DNA of 64,000 nt, from positions 310,001 to 374,000 of the forward strand of contig CAWAMM010000004.1 in assembly GCA_963783145.1 (NCBI GenBank). The letters are read 5' to 3'. The translations under genes and the position numbers were made by a program. The stretch is from DATGKG01 sp963783145 (GTDB lineage Bacteria > Desulfobacterota > Binatia > Binatales > Binataceae). How positions within the stretch are numbered: position 1 is the stretch's first letter; each line of letters starts with the position of its first letter. The notes under the pieces were generated by a model. It was given only the letters and a program-made list of their open reading frames with translations. It did no database searches and had not been told where the DNA came from. This document shows positions 16,426 to 25,337 of this stretch, piece after piece.

Positions 16426-17133
16426 TCAGTCGGTCGGCACCAATTCGACGCGCCGATTCTGTGCGCGACCTTCGTCGGTATCATTCGAGGCGACGAAGTT
16501 GGTCTTGCCGAAGCCACGCGGAATCAGTCGCGAGGCCACGATGCCGTGATCTTCGAGATACTTGGCCACCGCATCGGCCCGGCGCTGCGATAGCTTGAGG
16601 TTGTATTCCTCGCTGCCGATCGCGTCGCAATAACCGTCGACGTAGATGTTCACGTCCGGATGCGCCTGGAGAATTCCGACCGCCTCATCGAGGATCGCCG
16701 CGTCACCGGGGCGGATCTTCGACTTGTTGAAGTCGAAATGTACTCCGCGCAGCACCAGCTTCTCATGCTTGGCCGGAGGCGGAGGAGGCGGCGGTGGTGG
16801 CGGAGGAGGTGGTGGCGGTGGAGGAGGCGGCGGTGGCGGCGGCACCAACGGATCGCAGACGAAATGCCCGGCCAGGCCGCCGATCAGAGCGCCGGCAACT
16901 GCACCGCCTGCACCCGTCCAGGCCTTGCCGCTGCTGTTGGGGGGACCCTTGCGGCTATTGTCGTAGATGACAATGCCGGAAGCCGCGCCCGCGCCTGCAC
17001 CGAGGCCAGCGCCGACTGCGGCACATCCACCCCATTCGCGGCCGCCCAAGGTGCAGCCGGCCAAGGCGCCTGCGCAAAATGCCAATCCGGCAACTGCGGC
17101 TAATCCTTTGAGTATCCAGGACTTAGGTCTCAT
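16426..17133 (-). CDS. OmpA/Pal-family lipoprotein with glycine zipper and 23-proline linker
   Basis: A 235-residue paralogue of the adjacent gene. It has a signal sequence with lipobox ALAGC (Cys about 26) and a glycine zipper region (GAGLGAGAGAASG, GGAVAGALIGGLAG). An uninterrupted run of 23 prolines forms the linker, and the OmpA peptidoglycan-binding domain is almost identical to that of its neighbour (HFDFNKSKIRPGDAAILDE; DGYCDAIGSEEYNLKLSQRR). Such a proline run would stall ribosomes strongly without elongation factor P, so expression may depend on it. The rigid linker may set the distance from membrane to wall. The pair arose by tandem duplication, with divergence in the N-terminal halves. 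Confidence 0.9.
   Translation of the reverse strand: MRPKSWILKGLAAVAGLAFCAGALAGCTLGGREWGGCAAVGAGLGAGAGAASGIVIYDNSRKGPPNSSGKAWTGAGGAVAGALIGGLAGHFVCDPLVPPPPPPPPPPPPPPPPPPPPPPPAKHEKLVLRGVHFDFNKSKIRPGDAAILDEAVGILQAHPDVNIYVDGYCDAIGSEEYNLKLSQRRADAVAKYLEDHGIVASRLIPRGFGKTNFVASNDTDEGRAQNRRVELVPTD
16774..16842 (-). repeat. CCN triplet tract encoding 23 prolines
   Basis: Twenty-three consecutive CCN codons (CCG, CCA and CCT mixed) lie between the glycine zipper and the OmpA domain of the lipoprotein gene. The mixture of third bases shows the tract is not a pure simple-sequence repeat. Its expansion relative to the seven-proline linker in the sister gene still suggests slippage or recombination within a triplet array. 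Confidence 0.85.
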
Positions 17134-17450
17134 GAGCTCTCCTCATCAGGTTCAGTTCGGCTGGTGGGACTAACCGCCGCGTGCATTATCCGCACATCGC
17201 ATTTTGAAACTAATTGCCGGAAATATAACGGTCACGGGTCAAGACTTCAACATCCCGTAACAATCTTAATGACTGTACGGCCAGCAAGGATTTTTGAGTT
17301 TTCAGGGTCCGATGCCCCATTTTCGCGCTTATGCTTAGTCGCTAATCATCTTCCTCGCAAGCGTGATGACGCGGGTTCCGGGCTTCCTCCGGTCGCTATT
17401 CGCCGCAGTGGAGACGCAGAGGCGCCAGGTGGCTATAATCTTTCCTTATC
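17134..17450. other. Divergent promoter region between OmpA-like gene and uvrB
   Basis: No coding frame is supported. The region must contain promoters for both divergent genes. An AT-rich block around 17200-17235 is the best place for one. A search by eye for a LexA-type palindrome (CTG-N10-CAG or GAAC-N4-GTTC) upstream of uvrB found none. Confidence 0.5.
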
Positions 17451-19688
17451 ATGCTGTCATTGGCGCGCGGTAAAGAAGGAAGCTTCAAACTGGTCTCGAG
17501 CTATCGCCCTGAGGGCGATCAGCCGGCGGCGATTGAAGCACTGGTTCATCATCTCAATGAGAACTTGCAGCATCAGGTTCTCCTTGGCGTAACCGGTTCG
17601 GGGAAAACCTTCACCATGGCGAATGTGATTTCGCGGGTGAATCGGCCGACCCTCGTGATGGCGCCCAACAAGACCCTCGCCGCGCAACTTTACAATGAGT
17701 TCAAGAGCCTCTTCCCTGAAAATGCGGTCCGCTACTTCGTCTCGTACTACGACTATTATCAGCCCGAGGCGTATGTTCCTTCGACCGACACCTTCATCGA
17801 GAAGGACGCCAGCATCAATGATGAGATCGACAAGCTGCGGCATTCAGCGACCAAGGCACTGCTCGAACGCAACGATGTCCTGATCGTCGCGTCGGTCTCA
17901 TGCATTTATGGCCTCGGTGAGCCCGAGGTTTATTTCGAGATGGTGCTGTTCGTCGAGGAAGGCCAGCGCATCGATCGCGACAAGGTGCTGCGCAAGCTGG
18001 TTGATATCGCGTATCAGCGCAACGACTACGATTTCCATCGCGGAACGTTCAGGGTGCGCGGCGACACGATCGAGGTGTTCCCCGCATACGAAGAGAGCAG
18101 GGCGGTCCGTATCGAGTTCTTCGGCGATGAGATCGAGGCGCTTTATGAGATCGATCCGTTGCGAGGAAAGGTCATCCGCAAGCTCTCGACCGTGTGCGTC
18201 TATCCCGCCTCACATTACGTGACGACCTCAGATCGAATGGAAGTCGCGGTCAAGAATATCCGCGAGGAGTTGAAGGAGCGCCTCGAGCTGTTTCGCTCTG
18301 AGAACAAATTGCTGGAAGCCCAGCGCCTCGAACAGCGCACCATGTACGATCTGGAACTGCTCGCCGAAATGGGCTTCTGCCCGGGCATCGAAAACTACTC
18401 GCGCCATTTGACTGGACGCATGCCGGGACAGGCGCCCCCGACGCTATTGGATTACTTCCCCAAGAACTCCCTGTTCTTCATCGATGAAAGCCACGTCACC
18501 ATTCCGCAGATCGGCGGGATGTACCGAGGCGACCGCTCGCGCAAACAGACGCTGGTGGATTTCGGCTTCCGTCTCCCGTCTGCGCTCGACAATCGGCCGC
18601 TCAACTTCGAGGAATGGGAACAGACCATCAAGCAGGCCGTCTACGTCTCCGCGACGCCCGGCGACTGGGAGCTCAAGAAGTCTGAGGGCTTGGTCGTTGA
18701 GCAGCTCATTCGCCCAACTGGCCTTATCGATCCCGAGATCGAAGTGCGCAAGGCCGGCACTCAGGTCGACGATTTGCTCGATGAGATTCGCAAGCGCGTC
18801 GAAGTGAACGAGCGCGTGCTGGTGACCTGCCTCACCAAGAAAATGGCCGAGGATCTTACCGACTACTACCACGACCTTGGCGTGCGCGTGCGCTATCTGC
18901 ATGCCGATATCGAGACGATCGAGCGGGTCGAGATAATTCGTGGACTGCGCCGCGGCGACTTCGATGTGCTGGTAGGCATCAACCTGTTGCGCGAGGGACT
19001 CGATTTGCCCGAGGTCTCGCTGGTCGCGATCCTCGACGCCGATAAGGAAGGCTATTTGCGCTCGCCGCGCTCCCTGATCCAGACCATCGGGCGCGCGGCC
19101 CGCCATATCAACGGCAAGGTCATCATGTATGGCGACAAGATGACCGATTCGATGAAGTTCGCCATCGACGAAACCTACCGCCGCCGCGCCAAGCAGCTCG
19201 CCTATAATGAGGAGCACCACATCACGCCCGCGAGCATCAGCAAGGCTATCGATGCGTCGTTGGTCGAGATGTACTCGCCCGAATGGGCGGTGGTGCCGGA
19301 GATCGGTGACAGCAAGCCCTCGAAAGAAGACGATTTTCCGGCGCATGAGCTTTCGGATCGCATCACCGACTTGCGCCGTCAGATGATGGAGGCTGCCGAC
19401 GGGCTCGAATACGAACGGGCGGCGGAACTCCGCGATCGCATCAAGAAGCTCGAGCGCAAGGTCTTCGGGCAATCGATGGGTACCGAGCGCGCCCCGCAAC
19501 CTCCCAGCCTACCGCCGGGCTCTGCGGGCACCGGCGCTATCCGCGCCAATCGCGAGCGGATGGAACGTCAAAAGCCGCCCGAGACCAGCATCCTGGGGAT
19601 GCGCACGCGCGGGATGCGCAAGGACAAGGGCACCGCGCCCGCCGCTAAGCAGGGCCGCCTCAAGCTGATCCCCGATGCTCCGAAATAG
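17451..19688 (+). CDS. uvrB: Excinuclease ABC subunit B
   Basis: A 745-residue helicase-like subunit of nucleotide excision repair. UvrA loads it on damaged DNA, and it recruits UvrC for incision. Motifs in order: Walker A LGVTGSGKTFTMANVI (about 45), beta-hairpin region YYDYYQPEAYVPSTDTFIEK (about 95-115), DESH-type box FIDESHVTIPQ (about 343), ATPGDWELKK, motif V/VI (LREGLDLPEVSLVAILDADKEG; QTIGRAARH), and a C-terminal UVR domain (LEYERAAELRDRIKKLE). A basic, Pro-rich tail of about 70 residues follows. It is monocistronic and opposite in strand to uvrA at 5732. Fully intact. Confidence 0.97.
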   Translation: MLSLARGKEGSFKLVSSYRPEGDQPAAIEALVHHLNENLQHQVLLGVTGSGKTFTMANVISRVNRPTLVMAPNKTLAAQLYNEFKSLFPENAVRYFVSYYDYYQPEAYVPSTDTFIEKDASINDEIDKLRHSATKALLERNDVLIVASVSCIYGLGEPEVYFEMVLFVEEGQRIDRDKVLRKLVDIAYQRNDYDFHRGTFRVRGDTIEVFPAYEESRAVRIEFFGDEIEALYEIDPLRGKVIRKLSTVCVYPASHYVTTSDRMEVAVKNIREELKERLELFRSENKLLEAQRLEQRTMYDLELLAEMGFCPGIENYSRHLTGRMPGQAPPTLLDYFPKNSLFFIDESHVTIPQIGGMYRGDRSRKQTLVDFGFRLPSALDNRPLNFEEWEQTIKQAVYVSATPGDWELKKSEGLVVEQLIRPTGLIDPEIEVRKAGTQVDDLLDEIRKRVEVNERVLVTCLTKKMAEDLTDYYHDLGVRVRYLHADIETIERVEIIRGLRRGDFDVLVGINLLREGLDLPEVSLVAILDADKEGYLRSPRSLIQTIGRAARHINGKVIMYGDKMTDSMKFAIDETYRRRAKQLAYNEEHHITPASISKAIDASLVEMYSPEWAVVPEIGDSKPSKEDDFPAHELSDRITDLRRQMMEAADGLEYERAAELRDRIKKLERKVFGQSMGTERAPQPPSLPPGSAGTGAIRANRERMERQKPPETSILGMRTRGMRKDKGTAPAAKQGRLKLIPDAPK

Positions 19689-19748
19689 CTCTGTGCGCGA
19701 TGTCGCAGTTCATTCCGGGCGTGCGCCGGGCGCTTTGCCAAGGCGATC

Positions 19749-19901
19749 GTGGATGAGATTAGGGACGAATCAATCCGAAACATTTACGCCAAAGTAGGAC
19801 CCAGAGGTTCCATCGATCAATTTGCTGACAGCACCAACCTGCTAACGAATACTGAGTTATGGACTCGGCTCCGCAGGTTGTTTGAAAGCACGAATTCCTA
19901 A
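19749..19901 (+). pseudogene. Possible small gene or decayed gene end downstream of uvrB
   Basis: From a GTG at 19749 an open frame of 50 codons reads like ordinary protein (for example VDEIRDESIRNIYAK, then TELWTRLRRLFEST) and ends TAA. The same frame is open back to the uvrB stop codon. No family is recognised. Its amino-acid balance is more natural than that of antisense frames nearby. It could be the C-terminal remnant of a lost gene or a short real protein. It is reported with low confidence. Confidence 0.25.
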
Positions 19902-20047
19902 TCGATCAACCTCCGGTTGCGTAATATTGGGAACGGGCAACCGCATCCATTGGCAAGCAGATTTGGTCCGCGACGTGCGTCCTTAGCCATCACAGAAAAA
20001 TCATTGGACTTAACTTCGACGCGTCGTTAGACTCAGGTTTCGCTTAA

Positions 20048-20081
20048 CAACTAGTGAAGCGTCGTAGACGCTTGATAGTTG
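20048..20081. other. Long interrupted hairpin in intergenic DNA
   Basis: CAACTA and TAGTTG enclose a perfect inner stem AAGCGTC-GTA-GACGCTT, separated by two or three unpaired bases per side. The structure has about 13 base pairs in 34 bases. There is no T run, so a terminator is not clear. It could be part of a small RNA or a protein site in the uvrB downstream region. Confidence 0.3.
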
Positions 20082-20266
20082 CGAGGAGGCCGCGGCGCCT
20101 CGTAACCGGTCGTCGGGTGGGCGATGACCAGCTTCGAGGCGAAAATGTCACGGAATTGACATCCTGAATAATTTTGCATGTTTTTCTCGTCAAGTGTCAT
20201 GTTTTGTTCTTGGCGTTATGCGTGAATGGGTTACAATCTCCCTGACAAGACTCCGAGGTGGCCACC

Positions 20267-20488
20267 ATGCGAATTTTGCTCCAGCCGCCCAGGCCTGATG
20301 CCCCCAGCTTCGAGGTCGACTTCGAAATCCAAAAGGCATTAGTTGCGCTCCACGGCTACTCAATCAAGATTCGCGGTGCAGGACGATTCGGCGACGGAGC
20401 CGCTGCCATCGTGTTGCAACGCGAAACCGACCTGACGAGGGCGCTGGCCGCGCTCAAGGATGCCGGCATCCGAGCCTCGATGACGTAG
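20267..20488 (+). CDS. Small conserved-looking protein of unknown function
   Basis: A 73-residue protein without signal or membrane segment (the ATG at 20267 follows GAGGTGG; a GTG three codons earlier is possible). It has an alternating strand/helix pattern: MRILLQPPRP, FEVDFEIQKALVALHGYSIKIRG, AAAIVLQRETDLTRALAALKDAGI. The pattern looks like a small ferredoxin-like or ACT-type fold, but no family can be named. It is separated by about 160 bases from the lhr start on the same strand. Confidence 0.68.
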   Translation: MRILLQPPRPDAPSFEVDFEIQKALVALHGYSIKIRGAGRFGDGAAAIVLQRETDLTRALAALKDAGIRASMT

Positions 20489-20647
20489 CTGTCGCGGAAG
20501 TCCGCCCTCCCACCTGATTGGCTGCTTCAGCCGCTGCGTAGTTATATCGTTCGATGCCTGCCTGCCAATGTGCAGAAGGGACGCCCGGCCGTCTCGGGCG
20601 ACTGCCGAAATTCTTCGCGAATTCCGCCATCGTGCTATAACTCTTCG

Positions 20648-23600
20648 ATGCCCTCCATCCTCGAGCGCTTTCATCCGGTCGTCCGTACCTGGTTCGAGCG
20701 TCGCTTCACCGCGCCCTCGCGCGCCCAGGAGCTCGGATGGCCCGTCATTGCGGATGCCACTGGGGCCGATGCGAACCGCGAACCGAGTCACGACGTGCTC
20801 TTGTGTGCACCAACCGGCAGCGGCAAAACACTCGCGGCATTCATGTGGGCGATCAATCGTCTCGTTGTCGAGGCCGAGCAGGGCGCGCTTCGTGATGAGG
20901 TCTCGGTTCTGTATGTCTCCCCGCTGAAGGCGCTGGCCAACGATATCCGCCTCAACCTCGAGGAGCCGCTGGACGGCGCCGGCGAGGTCGCGCGCGCGAG
21001 CGGGATCAAGATCGCCGACATTCGCGCCGGCCTGCGCACCGGTGATACGCCTGCCAATGAGCGCAGCGCGATGTTGCGGCGTCCGCCGCATATCCTCGTC
21101 ACCACGCCCGAGTCACTGTTCATCCTGCTGACCTCGGCGCGGTTTCGCGACAAGCTCAAGTCGGTGCGGCACGTCATCGTCGATGAGTTGCACGCGATTG
21201 CCGGTAACAAACGCGGCGCTCATCTGATGCTCACGCTGGAGCGTCTCGAGCGGATGGTGATGGCGACCGGCGCGCCGCGACCCACGCGCATCGGCCTTTC
21301 CGCGACGCTTAATCCGATCGAGCGGCTGGCCGAGTTCCTCGCCGGAGCGGAAGTTTCGCGCGAGGGCGTTCGAACGCCACGTCCCATCAAGATCGTGCGC
21401 GCCGATGATCGCGCGCGTCACATGGACTTGCGCGTGCTAACTCCGGGTCCGGAGTTGGGCCCGCTCGCGACCCATCCGCATTGGGAAGCGATGTATGACG
21501 AGCTCGCCAGGCTGATCGGCGAGCATCGCACGACGCTGGTCTTCACGCTGAGTCGTCGCGCCGCGGAACGGGTCGCGATCAATCTGCAGAAGCGCCTCGG
21601 CAAGGACGCGGTCATGGCGCATCACGGCAGCCTCGCGCGCAAGGAGCGCCTCGACGCCGAGCAGCGCCTCAAGCGCGGCGAGTTGAAGGCCATCGTCGCC
21701 ACCGCATCACTCGAACTCGGCATCGACGTGGGCGCGGTTGAACTCGTCTGCCAGGTTGACACTCCTAAATCGATTTCGGCAGCGATCCAGCGCGTCGGAC
21801 GCTCCGGGCATAGCCTCGGTGCGACGCCGAAGGGACGCTTCTTCGCGATGACGCTCGACGACCTCCTCGAATGTGGCGCTGCGGTGCGCGCGATTCGCGC
21901 CGGACGCCTCGATGAAGTGGAAATTCCAACCGGATGCATCGATGTGGTCGCGCAGCAAATCGTCGCGATCGCGGCCGAAGAGGGCGAAACTGGCGTCGGC
22001 GAGCACGAGCTGCTGGGTATCTTGCGCAGCGCCTACAACTTCGCCGATCTCAGCGAAGACACCTTTCGTCAACTCCTCAAGCAGATGGCGTCGGAGTTGA
22101 ACGAACGCATCTATGGTGCGGCGCCGAAGATTTTTTATGACCCGCGGCGCGGCCGCATAACCGCAAAACGTGGCGCGCGCATGGCGGCGATCACCTCGGG
22201 CGGCACCATTCCTGAGAATGGCAACTACGACGTCGTCATCGAGTCGCAGGGCCGCAAGATCGGCGACGTCGAGGAAGATTTCGCGCAAGAGTCGGTGCGC
22301 GGCGATATTTTTTCCCTCGGTTCGATGCCGTGGGAGATTCGGCGCATCTCACGCGGGCGTCTGATGGTCGAGCCGGCCCCCGGAATGGCGCCCTCGTTGC
22401 CGTTCTGGCAAACCGAAGCCGCGGGACGCTCGTGGGGATTGTCCGCCGAGGATTGCGACTTGCGGCGCGAAATCGCCGCCCGGCTCGCGCGCGAGGGCGA
22501 GGCCAGCGCGAGAGCGTTTCTCGAAACCGAATGCATGCTCGACGAAGGGTCGGCGCGTCAGGCGGTGGATTATGTGCGTCGTGGCGTCGCCGCGCTGGGG
22601 GTGGTTCCGGACGAGCACAACATCGTGGTCGAGCGCTTCTTCGATGGCCTCGGCGGGACACAAATCGTCATCCACGCACCCTTCGGAATTCGCTTCAACC
22701 GCGGGCTCGGGCTGGCGATTCGCAAAAAGCTCTGCCAGAGCTTCGATTTCGAAATCCAGGCTTCCGCGATCGACGACGCGTGCCTGCTCGCCCTCAACGC
22801 CAAGCATAGTTTTCCGCTCGAAGATATTTTGCACATGGTCACCTCGCGCAACGCGCGCAACGTGCTCACGCAGGCGCTGCTCAACGCGCCGATGTTCGAG
22901 ACCCGCTTTCGTCACGTTGCCAGCCGCGCCCTCGCCATCATGCGCTCCAACAAGGGCGACCGGATTCCGCCGTATCTTCAACGCCTGCGTTCGCAGGAAT
23001 TGCTCGCGGCGATTTTTCCCGGCCAGCAGGCGTGCTTCGAGAACCGCCCGCCTGCGATCGAACTGCCCGACCACTACATCCTGACCGAGACGATTCGCGA
23101 ATGCCTGGAAGAATCGACCGATGCGGCGCGGATGGAAGCGGTCCTGCGCGGCCTCGAGGACGGCTCGATTCGCGCGCACGCGGTCGATTCGATTGCGCCT
23201 TCCGTCTTTGCGCATCGATTGTTGCTCGCCTGGGACTACTCGTTCCTCGACGACGGCGAGCGCGCCAATCGCCGCTCGCGCACGGTGCAGATGAATCGCG
23301 GGATGGCCGAAGACGTGCTGCGCTCGGAAGATTTGTCCGAGATGCTCTCGCGCGAGGCAATCGAGGGCGTCATTGCTGAAATCACCAGCACGGCGCCGAA
23401 TCGGCGCGCGCGCACGCCCGATGAGCTATGCGAAATCATCCGTACGCACGGTGGGCTGTCAATTGACGACGTCGCGGAGCGTGTGCGCGGCGATGGCGAC
23501 GCGATCCTGGATGAGCTGCGCCGCGAAGGCCGCATCGTCGCGCTGCGCCCTACATCGATCGCGCCTGAGCTCCTCGTGACTTTCGAAGATGCTCCTTTTT

Positions 23601-25198
23601 ATATGAGCGCGTACCCCGAAGCCTCGCTGAGCGGCGAGGGTGCGGTTGCCGAAAGACCGGACCCGGATGCCTCGCGCGACGAGATCGTTCGACGCGCGTT
23701 CAAGACCTCAGGTCCTGCGACGCCGAAAGAGATGGCGCGGCGTCTTCACATGACGGATTCGGAAATCACCGGCGCGCTGACGCGACTGGAAGCCTCGGGC
23801 GCAGTCTTCCGCGGGCATTTCACCTCAGGCAGCGTGCAGCAATGGTGCGATCGCTATGTGCTGCAGCGGGTTCATCGCGAGACGCTGGCTAAAGTTCGCG
23901 CCGAGATCGAGCCGTGCGCGGATCAGGATTACGCCGCGTTCCTGATTCGATGGCATCACCTCGCCGGCGCCGATTTGGAAGAAGGGCAGGGCGGCCTCGC
24001 CGCGGTGCTCGACCAGCTTTCCGGCCTGACTTTCGCGCCCGAGATATGGGAGCGCTCGATTCTGCCCGCGCGAGTTCCCGGCTATCGCCCCGAGCTACTC
24101 GACCTTCTGTGCCTTGGCGGACAATTCGCCTGGGTGGCGTTGCCGCCTGAAGATGAAATTCCTGACTTGCCGGCCAAGGTCGCCTTCGTAAATCGCCACG
24201 AACGATTTCTTTTCCAACCCGCGACCCCAGAGCCGTCCACCGATGCGAAGGAGCTGTCGATCTGGGGCGCGTTGAGCGCCGGCGGCGCGCAATACCTCGA
24301 TCAGGTTGCCGATCGCGCGGAGGTTTCCGAACGCGACGCGCTGGCCGCTTTGTGGAAGCTGGCCGCGCGCGGCCGCGTCTCAAACGATAGCTTCGCACCG
24401 CTGAGGATGTTCACTTCCGCACCTGATGCCGCGCGACTGGTCGACGTCACCGCAACTCCTGGTGGCACGCGGCGCGATGCGGCCATGCGGGCGCGGCTCA
24501 AATCGAGCATCTCGGGCCGTTGGTCCGCGCTGGTGGCTCCCAAGAGTGAGCCGCACAGCGAGAACGATCGCCCGCGTGAGATCGCGATGTTGTTGCTTCA
24601 TCGCCACGGTATCGTCGCGCGCGAGATGATGGCGCTCGAGTCCATCAACCTGCCCTGGTCAGAAATTCAGTTCGCGCTGCGCCGGCTCGAATATGGCGGA
24701 ACGATTCGCCGCGGATGGTTCGTTCATTCGCTCTCGGGTGAGCAGTATGCGCTGCCGGAGGCGGTCGAGATGTTGCGTGCGATGCGCGGAGCGAATCCGG
24801 CGCGCGAAAAGCCGGTGGCGATGGGCGCCATCGATCCCGCAAATCCGTACGGCGCCGTCCTTAAAGGATGCGGCGTCGCGCGCGAGGCCGCGAACGTGGT
24901 GGTGATTCGTGGCGGAAGGTTGATCCTCGCGCTCGTGAGTCATGCGATCGTGACCGCACCCTCGATCGACAAGAATGGCGAGCCGCTCGACGACGAAAGC
25001 TTCTCGGCCGCGGCGGCAGCTCTGATGGCCACGCGTGGTAAGTTGCGCATCGACACTATCGATGAGGTGCCAGCGTTGGAATCCTCGCGGGTGGGACTGC
25101 TCGCCGCGATGCGCTTTCACTCGGATGGCCGCGCGCTGGTCTTCGACGGCCTGCCGGGACCGGCGCCGATGCGTGCGCGTCCCGCGACCCTCCGATAG
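20648..25198 (+). CDS. lhr: Lhr-type large ATP-dependent helicase
   Basis: A 1516-residue superfamily 2 helicase of the long-helicase-related family, linked to DNA repair and able to unwind RNA:DNA hybrids. The ATG at 20648 is chosen because MPSILERFHPVVRTWFERRF is the standard Lhr opening. The frame is open 26 codons further up but without family sequence. Motifs: Walker A CAPTGSGKTLAAF (about 55), DELHAIAGNKRGAHL (about 180), SATLNPIERLAEF, ATASLELGIDVG and QRVGRSGHS, followed by the winged-helix and Lhr-core beta-barrel region (to about 870). A long C-terminal extension of several hundred residues probably has tandem winged helices. No helicase partner gene is adjacent. Confidence 0.95.
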   Translation: MPSILERFHPVVRTWFERRFTAPSRAQELGWPVIADATGADANREPSHDVLLCAPTGSGKTLAAFMWAINRLVVEAEQGALRDEVSVLYVSPLKALANDIRLNLEEPLDGAGEVARASGIKIADIRAGLRTGDTPANERSAMLRRPPHILVTTPESLFILLTSARFRDKLKSVRHVIVDELHAIAGNKRGAHLMLTLERLERMVMATGAPRPTRIGLSATLNPIERLAEFLAGAEVSREGVRTPRPIKIVRADDRARHMDLRVLTPGPELGPLATHPHWEAMYDELARLIGEHRTTLVFTLSRRAAERVAINLQKRLGKDAVMAHHGSLARKERLDAEQRLKRGELKAIVATASLELGIDVGAVELVCQVDTPKSISAAIQRVGRSGHSLGATPKGRFFAMTLDDLLECGAAVRAIRAGRLDEVEIPTGCIDVVAQQIVAIAAEEGETGVGEHELLGILRSAYNFADLSEDTFRQLLKQMASELNERIYGAAPKIFYDPRRGRITAKRGARMAAITSGGTIPENGNYDVVIESQGRKIGDVEEDFAQESVRGDIFSLGSMPWEIRRISRGRLMVEPAPGMAPSLPFWQTEAAGRSWGLSAEDCDLRREIAARLAREGEASARAFLETECMLDEGSARQAVDYVRRGVAALGVVPDEHNIVVERFFDGLGGTQIVIHAPFGIRFNRGLGLAIRKKLCQSFDFEIQASAIDDACLLALNAKHSFPLEDILHMVTSRNARNVLTQALLNAPMFETRFRHVASRALAIMRSNKGDRIPPYLQRLRSQELLAAIFPGQQACFENRPPAIELPDHYILTETIRECLEESTDAARMEAVLRGLEDGSIRAHAVDSIAPSVFAHRLLLAWDYSFLDDGERANRRSRTVQMNRGMAEDVLRSEDLSEMLSREAIEGVIAEITSTAPNRRARTPDELCEIIRTHGGLSIDDVAERVRGDGDAILDELRREGRIVALRPTSIAPELLVTFEDAPFYMSAYPEASLSGEGAVAERPDPDASRDEIVRRAFKTSGPATPKEMARRLHMTDSEITGALTRLEASGAVFRGHFTSGSVQQWCDRYVLQRVHRETLAKVRAEIEPCADQDYAAFLIRWHHLAGADLEEGQGGLAAVLDQLSGLTFAPEIWERSILPARVPGYRPELLDLLCLGGQFAWVALPPEDEIPDLPAKVAFVNRHERFLFQPATPEPSTDAKELSIWGALSAGGAQYLDQVADRAEVSERDALAALWKLAARGRVSNDSFAPLRMFTSAPDAARLVDVTATPGGTRRDAAMRARLKSSISGRWSALVAPKSEPHSENDRPREIAMLLLHRHGIVAREMMALESINLPWSEIQFALRRLEYGGTIRRGWFVHSLSGEQYALPEAVEMLRAMRGANPAREKPVAMGAIDPANPYGAVLKGCGVAREAANVVVIRGGRLILALVSHAIVTAPSIDKNGEPLDDESFSAAAAALMATRGKLRIDTIDEVPALESSRVGLLAAMRFHSDGRALVFDGLPGPAPMRARPATLR

Positions 25199-25337
25199 CG
25201 AGTCTGCTCCGTTCTCGCCCAGCCGTTTAACCAGAATCGTGCGCGCGCTATTGTTGGGTTGAATCACAAAATTGTTCGCGCCCGATGACGGCGCGAACTT
25301 CACTCGAAATCCTTCGCGGAAAGGAATCGGCGATCTC

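Larger units (their letters stand above)
19689..20266. other. Lower-GC intergenic region after uvrB
   Basis: About 580 bases without a confident gene. They hold a short open frame in the uvrB frame (see 19749-19901) and a long hairpin at 20048-20081. The base composition is visibly more AT-rich than the neighbours, especially at 19900-20240. This suggests decayed or acquired DNA. The last 60 bases hold the promoter of the next small gene. Confidence 0.5.

Noticed and set aside
17134..17450. A LexA-type SOS box upstream of uvrB
   Set aside because: CTGTACGGCCAG near 17274 has only six bases between CTG and CAG, not ten, and no GAAC/GTTC palindrome was seen.
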